From Phytophthora colocasiae (Eukaryota; Oomycota; Peronosporomycetes; Peronosporales; Peronosporaceae), in contig JAGKQI010000103.1 of NCBI GenBank assembly GCA_018806915.1, positions 1,054,001-1,118,000 on the forward strand: a stretch of DNA of 64,000 nt, in the 5' to 3' direction. This document shows positions 53,937 to 63,463 of the stretch, piece after piece. Each line of letters opens with the position of its first letter. The first letter of the stretch is position 1. A program made the translations under genes and the position numbers. The notes below the pieces were generated by a model, which did no database searches, was not told the DNA's origin, and worked only from the letters and a program-made list of their open reading frames with translations.

Positions 53937-55850
53937 ATGTTGAAATTCATCATGAACCTAGTATCTATGGAAGCCTTGAAGGCTGCCAAAGGAAGGTGGG
54001 TTGCGCTTCATCACGCCTTTAAACGATGGTTGATCCAAGCTCTTCTCACTTCCGGATTTGCCAATCCCCCAAGAAGCCGACCAAGCGCACCGAGAGAGAT
54101 GGCTTTGGCGCGGCCTCGTTCACGGCCGCGCGAGGACCTCGTACACTCCAGCGAGTGGTTCCAGCGAGCCATCGCAGACGACCTCTGGATGCCTGAAGTC
54201 ACTGAGAGTGCGGGAAGGAGACGGCAGAGACGGAGATACCGTCGGGTACGCCCGAAGAAGCTCAAGAGGCGCAAGCGACATAAGAGAGGTTTTTATCCGA
54301 AGCGACCGCCGACTTTCGTCCGTGACCCCATTCAGGAGCACTTGCGTGTGGTGGAGTCACTACTTACTTCCTGGTTCGACATCGGGAACTTCGCTAACGA
54401 CGATGTCCATGGAGACTGGAGAACGAACAACATGCCGCCTCCTGCTGACATCGTCGAACCGGACGAAGAAATGGCCGACACCGATGACGAAGACGAAGAA
54501 GACAGTACGCCCGTGAACAGCATACTCAAGCTGCGGTTATTCCCGACCTCGAGTCAGAAGGAGAAGCTGGGCCAAATGTTCGCTTCGAATCGTGCGATCT
54601 ACAACAAGCTGGTCGCGTGCTCCAAAGACGACAGGCTCGGGATTACAACAGGGAAGAGGATGTCTTTGTCAGCCTTGTGCAAAAAGTACCGGCCGATCGC
54701 TGTCTTGATGAGCATGTCCAAGCACTTCAAGAACAACAAGAAAGCTCTTGTGAGACATCGCCTGGTCCAAGATGATGTACGCGACTCGGCGTACCGTGAT
54801 TTTAAGAAAGCAGTGAAGTCGTCTCGAGCATTGTTCTTTGCGTTGAAGGCGAAGGGCGAGGAGACCAAGTACCCGGACATGAAGTTCAAGAGTAAGTTCG
54901 CTCCGTCCAACACGATCGAGATCAGGAGTCGACATGTTAGAACAATTGATCAGGACGGAAAGCAGCTTGTGCGATTCCACACAAAGTCCTTCGGGTTTAA
55001 GAAGAACGAAGGCATCATGTTGCATGAGACGCTTCCCGAGCTGACGACGTCCGTTCGGCTGCAGCGCCTTCGAGAAGGAGAGTTCTACATCATCGTCCCT
55101 AGGTTGCGTGAGTTCCCCCAGCCGGAGTGCACGAGATCATGTGCGATCGATCCCGGCGTGCGTAACTTCATCACGGTGTATGATCCGAACGGCCGGACGT
55201 TCAGCGTGAAGGACTCAAGCAATGTCTTGAAGAAGAAGTTCGCAGCGGTGGACGAGATGAAATCCATGCTGCAGGTGATGGACAACGAATGCAAGGCGAG
55301 GCACCCGACGAAAGTTCGAACGAAGGCAAAGAAGGGGGCAAAGAGCGGCAAGACAGCTAAGCATCGATTACGGTATCGTATGCGCAGACGTATCCGCTAT
55401 ACGTCTCGTAAGGCAACTCGCGTGGTGAACGACATGCATCACAAGCTCTCCAGTTGGCTGGCCTCAAATTATCAAAATGTCCTCCTGCCGTCGTTCCAGA
55501 CATCTGAGATGGTGCGCAGATATGAACTGGAGGTGGCATCAGACGCCACCCCAGAGACCCCCGCCACCACCAAAAGAAGAAAAATCAGAAGCCCCACCGC
55601 CAGATCAATGCTGGCACAGGCACACTTCAAGTTTAAGATGCTGCTGAAATACAAGATGGAACGAGCTGGCGGGCGCCTAATCATTTGTGAGGAAGAGTAC
55701 ACTTCAAAGATTTGCTCCAGCTGCGGCGAGATCAAAGAAAACCTTGGTGGAAGCGACGTGTTTCGGTGTTCACACTGCCACGCGAGACACGATCGGGACG
55801 TGAACGCCGCGAGGAACATCTTCCACAAGAATGTGGCATTGCTTCCATAG
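53937..55850 (+). CDS. Fanzor: eukaryotic TnpB-like predicted RNA-guided nuclease
   Basis: Fanzors are eukaryotic relatives of transposon TnpB and Cas12; characterised members cut DNA guided by an RNA from the element's 3' end. ATG 53937 gives 637 residues in one uninterrupted exon. Residues 94-118 are an Arg/Lys-rich nuclear signal and 174-189 an acidic linker. The TnpB-like N-terminal domain starts at about 196 (ILKLRLFPTSSQKEKL, NRAIYNKLV). RuvC-I is SCAIDPGVRNFITVYDP with D405. RuvC-II candidates are E524 (LLPSFQTSEMV) and the glutamates 585-587 (IICEEEYTSKICSSCG). The zinc ribbon uses C593, C596, C611 and C614. RuvC-III is HDRDVNAARN with D621. All catalytic landmarks are present, so the gene may be active. 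It lies between two MAPEG genes, next to the LTR block. Confidence 0.92.
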   Translation: MLKFIMNLVSMEALKAAKGRWVALHHAFKRWLIQALLTSGFANPPRSRPSAPREMALARPRSRPREDLVHSSEWFQRAIADDLWMPEVTESAGRRRQRRRYRRVRPKKLKRRKRHKRGFYPKRPPTFVRDPIQEHLRVVESLLTSWFDIGNFANDDVHGDWRTNNMPPPADIVEPDEEMADTDDEDEEDSTPVNSILKLRLFPTSSQKEKLGQMFASNRAIYNKLVACSKDDRLGITTGKRMSLSALCKKYRPIAVLMSMSKHFKNNKKALVRHRLVQDDVRDSAYRDFKKAVKSSRALFFALKAKGEETKYPDMKFKSKFAPSNTIEIRSRHVRTIDQDGKQLVRFHTKSFGFKKNEGIMLHETLPELTTSVRLQRLREGEFYIIVPRLREFPQPECTRSCAIDPGVRNFITVYDPNGRTFSVKDSSNVLKKKFAAVDEMKSMLQVMDNECKARHPTKVRTKAKKGAKSGKTAKHRLRYRMRRRIRYTSRKATRVVNDMHHKLSSWLASNYQNVLLPSFQTSEMVRRYELEVASDATPETPATTKRRKIRSPTARSMLAQAHFKFKMLLKYKMERAGGRLIICEEEYTSKICSSCGEIKENLGGSDVFRCSHCHARHDRDVNAARNIFHKNVALLP

Positions 55851-55859
55851 TGCCCCACG

Positions 55860-55925
55860 AACTCATTTACCGGCGAAGCCTTCGTCGCGGAGACCTGTCC
55901 ACCTTCTGGTGGATGTTACAGGCCC
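55860..55925 (+). ncRNA. Candidate Fanzor guide (omega-type) RNA scaffold
   Basis: Ten to 75 bases after the Fanzor stop, two stem-loops are readable. The second is strong: CCACC/GGTGG (55899-55903 with 55908-55912) closed by a TTCT loop, extended by CCTGT/ACAGG (55894-55898 with 55918-55922) across a 5-base bulge. The first is GCGA/TCGC at 55873-55888. TnpB and Fanzor guide RNAs are transcribed from this position, overlapping the 3' end of the gene, and end in the guide at the element border. The 3' end here is not defined; the flanking repeat begins at 55997. Confidence 0.45.
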
Positions 55926-55996
55926 AAGAGTACCTTCTATCTGTAGCTGTAGCTGTAGCTATAGTTGTAAGACAGGTAGACTCCTAAGGCGAAACG

Positions 55997-56034
55997 TATC
56001 TATCTAAATGTAATAGTACACAACAAAATAAAAA
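55997..56034 (+). repeat. 38-bp spacer repeat, copy B
   Basis: Exact copy of 18015-18052. It begins 147 bp after the Fanzor stop and gives an outer limit for the Fanzor insertion on the right. Confidence 0.9.
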
Positions 56035-56136
56035 GTCATGATGTGTGTAGAAGCACTCAGCGTTTTAAGCACAAGGTTTGTGTCTTGACTCAAAACTTAC
56101 CTTCATTCCTCTAAGTTTGTCAGGACTTAACTTGAC

Positions 56137-56210
56137 GTCACCTCACTTCACAGATTGTGGCAACCGCATCTTGCCATAACCACAAAGCGCCTGGAATGTT
56201 GGTCGTAAAG
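56137..56210 (+). repeat. 74-bp spacer repeat, copy B (upstream of MAPEG2)
   Basis: Lies 149-222 bp upstream of the MAPEG2 ATG. Two mismatches to 53802-53875. Confidence 0.9.
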
Positions 56211-56358
56211 TACAGGTTTAACATAGGAGAGCTTCACAGCAATAAAATCTCACGCAATCGCCTAACGCAATCGGATCGCTTCAAATAGAGGACCTTTCCC
56301 GCCGTTGGAGTCCCACACAATCCAATTCGACCTGCCTGCCAACCGCACAAGTGACATC

Positions 56359-57009
56359 ATGTCTGGAATTCAAGTGGAGCTGCAGCCAGCTCACGGCTTT
56401 GTGCCTCTGCTCGTGGTGGTATTATTGTTTGTGAACTTCTGGGCTGGCATCAAGGTGGGCAAGGCGCGCAAGCTTTACGGCGTCGACTACCCGCAGGTAC
56501 GTCCAGTATCATCGCAATGATCCGTGAGTGTAACATTCACCGTTCCTGTATATCTTAGATGTACGCGGAGCAGAGCGATAAGAACGCCAAGGCCTTCAAC
56601 TGCGTACAGCGCGGCCACCAGAACATCATGGAGAATATCCCGATTTTCCTCGCGCTGCTCTTCACGTCATCGTACGTTGTTTTTATCTTGGTAACATGCT
56701 GACACATATGATCTAACGTGCGTGCTTGTCCATGGATTCAATGCAGAATCTACCGGCCTCAGATTGCTGCTATTGTGAGCTTCGTGCGCATTCTTGGGTT
56801 TATTGCTTACATGCGTGGCTATTCATCGGGCGACCCGAAGAAGAGACTGCAGGGCACTTTCGGTTTGTGTAGCTTCTCTTATTTTGGTGGTATTTTCCTG
56901 GAAGGTCTAACATTGTGTTGTGCATCATATTGTAATAGGCTACCTCGGTCTGCTTGGAAATCTGGTCTTGACTGTTGAGGCTTCTCTTCGCATGTTTGGC
57001 ATCCTGTAA
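56359..57009 (+). CDS. MAPEG-family protein 2 (microsomal GST3-like)
   Basis: Four exons, 56359-56496, 56559-56671, 56747-56862 and 56939-57009, give 145 residues. The glutathione-site signature is FNCVQRGHQNIMENIP. The N terminus (ELQPAHGFVPLLVV) aligns with MAPEG1, and exons 3 and 4 (116 and 71 nt) have exactly the same lengths as exons 2 and 3 there. The first intron, after DYPQ, is absent from MAPEG1. The donor of the third intron is GTTTGT, unusual but in the conserved place. Function as in MAPEG1: a membrane glutathione-dependent enzyme, predicted. Confidence 0.9.
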
Positions 57010-57743
57010 AAGGATCGGAAGTTGGTACTGTTGGTTGCAGCAGCTATAGCGCGGAGACAACAGAAGAATGCTCACTTTTTCACAACAAAGATCACTCTAC
57101 ATGTAGCGCTGCTTTGTGATTTTCACTATCTCAATTAAAAATTCTATTAGGGATTCTCTAAAGGAATACTAACTGCCCCGACCTTTAGAGATGGTGCATG
57201 AATGCTAGGGAGCTTTATGAGCTACTAGAAAAATAAGTTATAGCTCATGAAACTCTACTTCCACATGCGTCAGGCTATCTCTCATTCTCGACGGCTCTTT
57301 CTTCTCTCGACCAGAGTCCATTCTGAATGCATTGCTACGCTATACGACCCTCTCCCCCCTGCTTAGCATTTCATCTCAGACGTAGGCACTTCGAATCAAA
57401 ACATTTGACAGCATTCTAAGGCTACTGGTACTGAATATGGACCAAGTTCCCTACGAATTCCCGTGTGCAACGCCCTGTTCAAATAATTCATACAGTTCGT
57501 CGCATTTGATAACGACCGAGGCTATCGAGTACATGTACAAAACTCGATTTCTACAGCATATGCGAAGTACGTTTACGACCGAAAAATGTTGTTGCTCACG
57601 GAGCACATACACGTACATGTAACTGTAGACGACCAGCAAACGAACGCTGAATGACTTACCGATTTCACTGCGTCGGATATTCATCGCATCATTCCACATT
57701 TTGCCCTGCAACCAACAATCCTCTTACCAAACACCTCTTCGTC
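57010..57743. other. Intergenic
   Basis: MAPEG2 3' flank and promoter side of the hydrolase array. The last 120 bp resemble the segments just upstream of the other two hydrolase copies. I see no additional gene. Confidence 0.5.
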
Positions 57744-58553
57744 ATGCCGTCGACATCCTTCCAGTCCACCGTCAGCGTCACGCACATCACGACCGCCACA
57801 GCCATCTTGTCCATCGACGACGTCAATTTCCTGCTGGATCCTATCTTTGACAAGAAGGGCGACTTTCAGCAAGAGGGTGGATTTGTCCTCACCAAGACGG
57901 ACGACCCAGCTCTTGGACTCGAGGATTTACCAGTCATTCATGCCGTTCTACTCAGCCACGAAGATCACTTGGACAACCTGGACACATCCGGCCGCACGAT
58001 GTTGAACGGCAGACACGTCCTTACCACTCTCGACGGTGCCAAGAACCTCGCTCCTCGTCCGGGCGTTCGCGGACTCGCACCGTGGGAATCTGTGACGCTC
58101 AAGCTGAACGGGAAGGAGTTCAAGATTACGGGAACTCCCACGCAGCACCTCCCAGGCGGAGAATGCACTGGTTTCGTACTCGAGTCGTCTTCGTTCGGCG
58201 TGAACGAGGCGGATGGTCTTCCAAACGTTGTGTACGTTTCAGGCGACACGGTGCACATTCCGGAGCTGGCGACAGAGCTGCCGAAGAGATACCATATCGT
58301 CGTGGCGCTCATGAACCTCGGCAAGGCTATCGCCCCGCTACCGACAGGTCCTCTTCAGATCACCATGGGCGGCGCACAGGCAGCTCAGTTAACCCGTGAC
58401 ATTGGAGCTGAAAAGATGGTCCCGCTGCACTTTGAGTCGTGGAAGCACTTCACTGAATCCGATGAAGACGTGCGTGCCGAGCTGGCTGCGGATCCGGCAG
58501 TAAAGGATAAGGTGGTGTGGGTGGTCCCTGGAGAGAAGACCACCATCGTTTAG
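57744..58553 (+). CDS. Metallo-beta-lactamase-fold hydrolase, copy 1
   Basis: A metal-dependent hydrolase of the Lactamase_B_2 type with unknown substrate. ATG 57744 gives 269 residues and matches the start of the other copies; an in-frame ATG at 57651 would add 31 residues, but its frame is not conserved upstream of them. The metal motif is VLLSHEDHLDNLD near residue 70, the variant of H-x-H-x-D-H seen in one branch of this family. Further metal ligands are expected in PTQHLPGGE, VYVSGDT and VPLHFESW, all present. No introns. Copy 1 differs from copy 3 at the N terminus (PIFDKKGDFQQ) and the C terminus (FTESDEDVRAEL). Confidence 0.85.
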   Translation: MPSTSFQSTVSVTHITTATAILSIDDVNFLLDPIFDKKGDFQQEGGFVLTKTDDPALGLEDLPVIHAVLLSHEDHLDNLDTSGRTMLNGRHVLTTLDGAKNLAPRPGVRGLAPWESVTLKLNGKEFKITGTPTQHLPGGECTGFVLESSSFGVNEADGLPNVVYVSGDTVHIPELATELPKRYHIVVALMNLGKAIAPLPTGPLQITMGGAQAAQLTRDIGAEKMVPLHFESWKHFTESDEDVRAELAADPAVKDKVVWVVPGEKTTIV

Positions 58554-58931
58554 GTAGTACTACCCTATGTGCAATGTAGTAGGAGACTGAAATACTGGAA
58601 TGCACGTGCACCTATGCTCCTCGTTTTGCGCTGTTTAGCGTTTTATCTCTTTCATCTGCTGCTCCCGTTAATACTGAGCTTGTTTCTCCCCCACGATGCT
58701 CGCAATGCCGATGTGGGTTGCAACACTTCATACTACGTTTCGAATAGGAGGCTTAACACAGTGCGCTTCTCGGCTCTTGTCGCTGCCTGTTCCTATTTCT
58801 CTAAAGCCTCGCTTGCTCTGCCTCTGTCGAGGAATCATTATCGTGTAGAATGCTATGGTGTCTACCAAACGGGGCAAAATTGCAAGGATGAGCTAAGATA
58901 TAATAAACGATCGAGTCTCATTGCTGGTTGA
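58554..58931. other. 3' flank of hydrolase copy 1
   Basis: No gene supported. Contains an ATAATAAA-like polyadenylation sequence near 58900. Repeated almost exactly at 60872-61249. Confidence 0.5.
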
Positions 58932-59904
58932 ATGCTTGTTAGTTGCCAACTGAGTTAGCAACCGGACCTCTCAAAAAAGCTAGCGGCTACTGACGGCGGG
59001 TAGCAGCGTTAGTCGGTGGTGCGGGGACAGGGTGGGGCTTGGAGGCAACCATTTTCGTCAGCACAGAGCACTTGCCTTCGAAGTGAGAATAGTCGTGGGT
59101 GAGCTGTAGAGAAACGATGGAACCGGGAGTCAGGCGGAAAGTGATGAAGACACTTTTGAAAACGAGATCGCTCGCTCGCAGTTGAAGAACGTAGTATAGC
59201 CCGAAAATGGCTGCTGAAAGTCGAGTAAACTTGATAGATTGCATTCCGCGCTTCCAAAGGCGGCCGATTTCAAAGTGGCGTTTGTTGCGGGCCAAACGCA
59301 GTGGAGTGTGACGCTGCGGATAATCGTCCAGAGAATCTTGAGTTCAGGCGCGTAAGAAAGCTGTGAGCGCGGCCAGGTGGGTACTAGCGGAACACAAACT
59401 ATTTTCCAAGTAATTGCAGGTAAGAAAAGTCTGGCAACAATGCCCCATAGCACGGCGACACGAGCACATCGAAAAACAAGTGCTTCTCGGTTTCAACAGA
59501 AGTGCAGTCAGGGTACCCGCGCTGCAAGACATTCTCCGACGTATGTTGGAGAAACCACAACCGAGAGCGTGTTGGCAAATGCTTCCAACACAAGCGGAAT
59601 TGCAGATCAGCGTAGACAGGAAGGACCACCTGACGAAGGTCTTTGAGCGCCAGGATGGTATCCACCAAACTCTCACGAGTAAATTCAGCAAATGGTAAAC
59701 AAGGGGGTGGCTACGCAGCTCCAGCGTATGACCCATGAAGATCCGGTGGATATTGCGCTTTGGTTAGAGACGGAAAAGCACTGAGCACACCGTTTTGAAA
59801 TACCCCAAACGGTAGAGCAAAAACATCTAGCGTGACCGGTCCTCGTAATAAATCATCAGGACGTACAACTTGGCCTACCAGTGCGGTTAAGTCGTCGTAA
59901 AATA
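58932..59904 (-). mobile_element. 5'-truncated LINE copy 1
   Basis: Matches the last 980 bp of the LINE at 8211-9190, reversed. The peptide EARNAIYQVYSTFSSHFRAI is the LINE C terminus. An 11-base deletion and other small changes break the frame. The cut point at the 5' side falls at the LINE sequence TTTACGACGACTT. 5' truncation is typical of target-primed reverse transcription. Confidence 0.9.
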
Positions 59905-60061
59905 CGACCGCGCATTGCTGTACACAAGGGAGAACAGAATTGTAGACGACCAGCAAAATGAAAGCTGCATGACTCACGGACTTCGTTGAGTCATACCTCC
60001 ACAACATCATTCCACATTTTGCCCTGCAACCAACAATCCTCTTACCAAACACCTCTTCGTC

Positions 60062-60871
60062 ATGCCGTCGACATCCTTCCAGTCCACCGTCAGCGTCACG
60101 CACATTACAACGGCTGCAGCCATCTTGTCCATCGACGACGTCAATTTCCTGCTGGATCCTACTTTTGACAAGAAGGGCGACTTCGAGCAAGAGGGTGGAT
60201 TTGTCCTCACCAAGACGGACGACCCAGCTCTTGGACTCGAGGATTTACCAGTCATTCATGCCGTTCTACTCAGCCACGAAGATCACTTGGACAACCTGGA
60301 CACATCCGGCCGCACGATGTTGAACGGCAGACACGTCCTTACCACTCTCGACGGTGCCAAGAACCTCGCTCCTCGTCCGGGCGTTCGCGGACTCGCACCG
60401 TGGGAATCTGTGACGCTCAAGCTGAACGGGAAGGAGTTCAAGATTACGGGAACTCCCACGCAGCACCTCCCAGGCGGAGAATGCACTGGTTTCGTACTCG
60501 AGTCGTCTTCGTTCGGCGTGAACGAGGCGGATGGTCTTCCAAACGTTGTGTACGTTTCAGGCGACACGGTGCACATTCCGGAGCTGGCGACAGAGCTGCC
60601 GAAGAGATACCATATCGTCGTGGCGCTCATGAACCTCGGCAAGGCTATCGCCCCGCTACCGACAGGTCCTCTTCAGATCACCATGGGCGGCGCACAGGCA
60701 GCTCAGTAAACCCGTGACATTGGAGCTGAAAAGATGGTCCCGCTGCACTTTGAGTCGTGGAAGCACTTCACTGAATCCGATGAAGACGTGCGTGCCGAGC
60801 TGGCTGCGGATCCGGCAGTAAAGGATAAGGTGGTGTGGGTGGTCCCTGGAGAGAAGACCACCATCGTTTAG
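60062..60871 (+). pseudogene. Metallo-beta-lactamase-fold hydrolase, copy 2, chimeric, nonsense mutation
   Basis: Full-length homologue, but a T-to-A change at 60708 turns a leucine codon into TAA (60707-60709) after 215 residues. It removes the conserved VPLHFESW metal-ligand region, so the product should be inactive. The first part (to about 60185) is identical to copy 3, while everything from about 60232 on follows copy 1, including FTESDEDVRAEL after the stop. The switch lies within 60186-60231. It is the expected product of unequal crossing over between copies 1 and 3. Confidence 0.9.
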
Positions 60872-61249
60872 GTAGTACTACCCTATGTGCAATGTAGTAG
60901 GAGACTGAAATACTGGAATGCACGTGCACCTATGCTCCTTGTTTTGCGCTGTTTAGCGTTTTATCTCTTTCATCTGCTGCTCCCGTTAATACTGAGCTTG
61001 TTTCTCCCCCACGATGCTCGCAATGCCGATGTGGGTTGCAACACTTCATGCTACGTTTCGAATAGGAGGCTTAACACAGTGCGCTTCTCGGCTCTTGTCG
61101 CTGCCTGTTCCTATTTCTCTAAAGCCTCGCTTGCTCTGCCTCTGTCGAGGAATCATTATCGTGTAGAATGCTATGGTGTCTACCAAACGGGGCAAAATTG
61201 CAAGGATGAGCTAAGATATAATAAACGATCGAGTCTCATTGCTGGTTGA
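60872..61249. other. 3' flank of hydrolase copy 2
   Basis: Near-exact duplicate of 58554-58931. No gene. Confidence 0.5.
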
Positions 61250-62223
61250 ATGCTTGTTAGTTGCCAACTGAGTTAGCAACCGGACCTCTCAAAAAAGCTA
61301 GCGGCTACTGACGGCGGGTAGCAGCGTTAGTCGGTGGTGCGGGGACAGGGTGGGGCTTGGAGGCAACCATTTTCGTCAGCACAGAGCACTTGCCTTCGAA
61401 GTGAGAATAGTCGTGGGTGAGCTGTAGAGAAACGATGGAACCGGGAGTCAGGCGGAAAGTGATGAAGACACTTTTGAAAACGAGATCGCTCGCTCGCAGT
61501 TGAAGAACGTAGTATAGCCCGAAAATGGCTGCTGAAAGTCGAGTAAACTTGATAGATTGCATTCCGCGCTTCCAAAGGCGGCCGATTTCAAAGTGGCGTT
61601 TGTTGCGGGCCAAACGCAGTGGAGTGTGACGCTGCGGATAATCGTCCAGAGAATCTTGAGTTCAGGCGCGTAAGAAAGCTGTGAGCGCGGCCAGGTGGGT
61701 ACTAGCGGAACACAAACTATTTTCCAAGTAATTGCAGGTAAGAAAAGTCTGGCAACAATGCCCCATAGCACGGCGACACGAGCACATCGAAAAACAAGTG
61801 CTTCTCGGTTTCAACAGAAGTGCAGTCAGGGTACCCGCGCTGCAAGACATTCTCCGACGTATGTTGGAGAAACCACAACCGAGAGCGTGTTGGCAAATGC
61901 TTCCAACACAAGCGGAATTGCAGATCAGCGTAGACAGGAAGGACCACCTGACGAAGGTCTTTGAGCGCCAGGATGGTATCCACCAAACTCTCACGAGTAA
62001 ATTCAGCAAATGGTAAACAAGGGGGTGGCTACGCAGCTCCAGCGTATGACCCATGAAGATCCGGTGGATATTGCGCTTTGGTTAGAGACGGAAAAGCACT
62101 GAGCACACCGTTTTGAAATACCCCCAAACGGTAGAGCAAAAACATCTAGCGTGACCGGTCCTCGTAATAAATCATCAGGACGTACAACTTGGCCTACCAG
62201 TGCGGTTAAGTCGTCGTAAAATA
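61250..62223 (-). mobile_element. 5'-truncated LINE copy 2 (duplicated with its locus)
   Basis: Same truncation point, same internal deletion and same flanks as the copy at 58932-59904, with one extra C in a C-run. It is therefore a duplicate and not a second insertion. Confidence 0.9.
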
Positions 62224-62380
62224 CGACCGCGCATTGCTGTACACAAGGGAGAACAGAATTGTAGACGACCAGCAAAATGAAAGCTGCATGACTCACGGAC
62301 TTCGTTGAGTCATACCTCCACAACATCATTCCACATTTTGCCCTGCAACCAACAATCCTCTTACCAAACACCTCTTCGTC

Positions 62381-63190
62381 ATGCCGTCGACATCCTTCCA
62401 GTCCACCGTCAGCGTCACGCACATTACAACGGCTGCAGCCATCTTGTCCATCGACGACGTCAATTTCCTGCTGGATCCTACTTTTGACAAGAAGGGCGAC
62501 TTCGAGCAAGAGGGTGGATTTGTCCTCACCAAGACGGACGACCCAGCTCTCGGACTCGAGGATTTACCAGTCATTCATGCCGTTCTACTCAGCCACGAAG
62601 ATCACTTGGACAACCTGGACACATCCGGCCGCACGATGTTGAACGGCAGACACGTCCTTACCACTATCGACGGTGCCAAGAACCTCGCTCCTCGTCCGGG
62701 CGTTCGTGGACTCGCGCCGTGGGAATCTGTGACGCTCAAGCTGAACGGGAAGGAGTTCAAGATTACGGGAACTCCCACGCAGCACCTCCCAGGCGGAGAA
62801 TGCACTGGTTTCGTACTCGAGTCGTCTTCGTTCGGCGTGAACGAGGCGGATGGTCTTCCAAACGTTGTGTACGTTTCAGGCGACACGGTGCACATTCCGG
62901 AGCTGGCGACAGAGCTGCCGAAGAGATACCATATCGTCGTGGCGCTCATGAACCTCGGCAAGGCTATCGCCCCGCTACCGACAGGTCCTCTTCAGATCAC
63001 CATGGGCGGCGTACAGGCAGCTCAATTGACCCGTGACATTGGAGCTGAAAAGATGGTCCCGCTGCACTTTGAGTCGTGGAAGCACTTCGCGGAACCCGTC
63101 GACGATGCACGTGCCGAATTGGCTGCGGATCCAGAGGTGAAGGACAAGGTGATGTGGCTTGTCCCTGGAGTGAAAACCACCATCGTGTAG
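62381..63190 (+). CDS. Metallo-beta-lactamase-fold hydrolase, copy 3
   Basis: Intact 269-residue paralogue of copy 1 with the same metal-site motifs (LLSHEDHLDNLD, TQHLPGGE, YVSGDT, VPLHFESW). It has its own N-terminal variants (PTFDKKGDFEQ) and C-terminal variants (FAEPVDDARAELAADPEV, VMWLVPGVK). Its 3' flank is unique, unlike copies 1 and 2. It is probably the original second gene of the pair. No introns. Confidence 0.9.
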   Translation: MPSTSFQSTVSVTHITTAAAILSIDDVNFLLDPTFDKKGDFEQEGGFVLTKTDDPALGLEDLPVIHAVLLSHEDHLDNLDTSGRTMLNGRHVLTTIDGAKNLAPRPGVRGLAPWESVTLKLNGKEFKITGTPTQHLPGGECTGFVLESSSFGVNEADGLPNVVYVSGDTVHIPELATELPKRYHIVVALMNLGKAIAPLPTGPLQITMGGVQAAQLTRDIGAEKMVPLHFESWKHFAEPVDDARAELAADPEVKDKVMWLVPGVKTTIV

Positions 63191-63463
63191 AGAGCTCTAC
63201 AGTGCTGTCTGTAGCTTATCCTACAGTTGCAAAATGGAACTGAAGTTGAAGTGGTCAGTTTCCCGCAACATTGCGTAATGTTGCGTAATATCAGCCATAT
63301 CATTCGCTGAAAAGCTCTGTCTCCATCCAATCATATTTCTCTATATCATGTCTCTTTATTCTCCAATCACATGTCACTCGTTGTCCACCCCACCTTCCAC
63401 ATCCGAAAAGCTAACGCACAGCTGGCACAAGTCGATCCTCTCCTTTCCCTACAGATCACCGCA

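Larger units (their letters stand above)
57868..62504 (+). repeat. Tandem duplication, two units of about 2.32 kb
   Basis: Units 57868-60185 and 60186-62504 are nearly identical: each has the 3' part of a hydrolase gene, its 3' flank, a truncated LINE, and the 5' part of the next hydrolase gene. I see only a few differences, such as one C in a C-run near 59785/62104 and single bases near 58619 and 58730. Confidence 0.85.

Noticed and set aside
57965..58324. Minus-strand 119-codon ORF conserved in all three hydrolase copies
   Set aside because: Shadow of the plus-strand gene; conserved only because the copies are duplicates.
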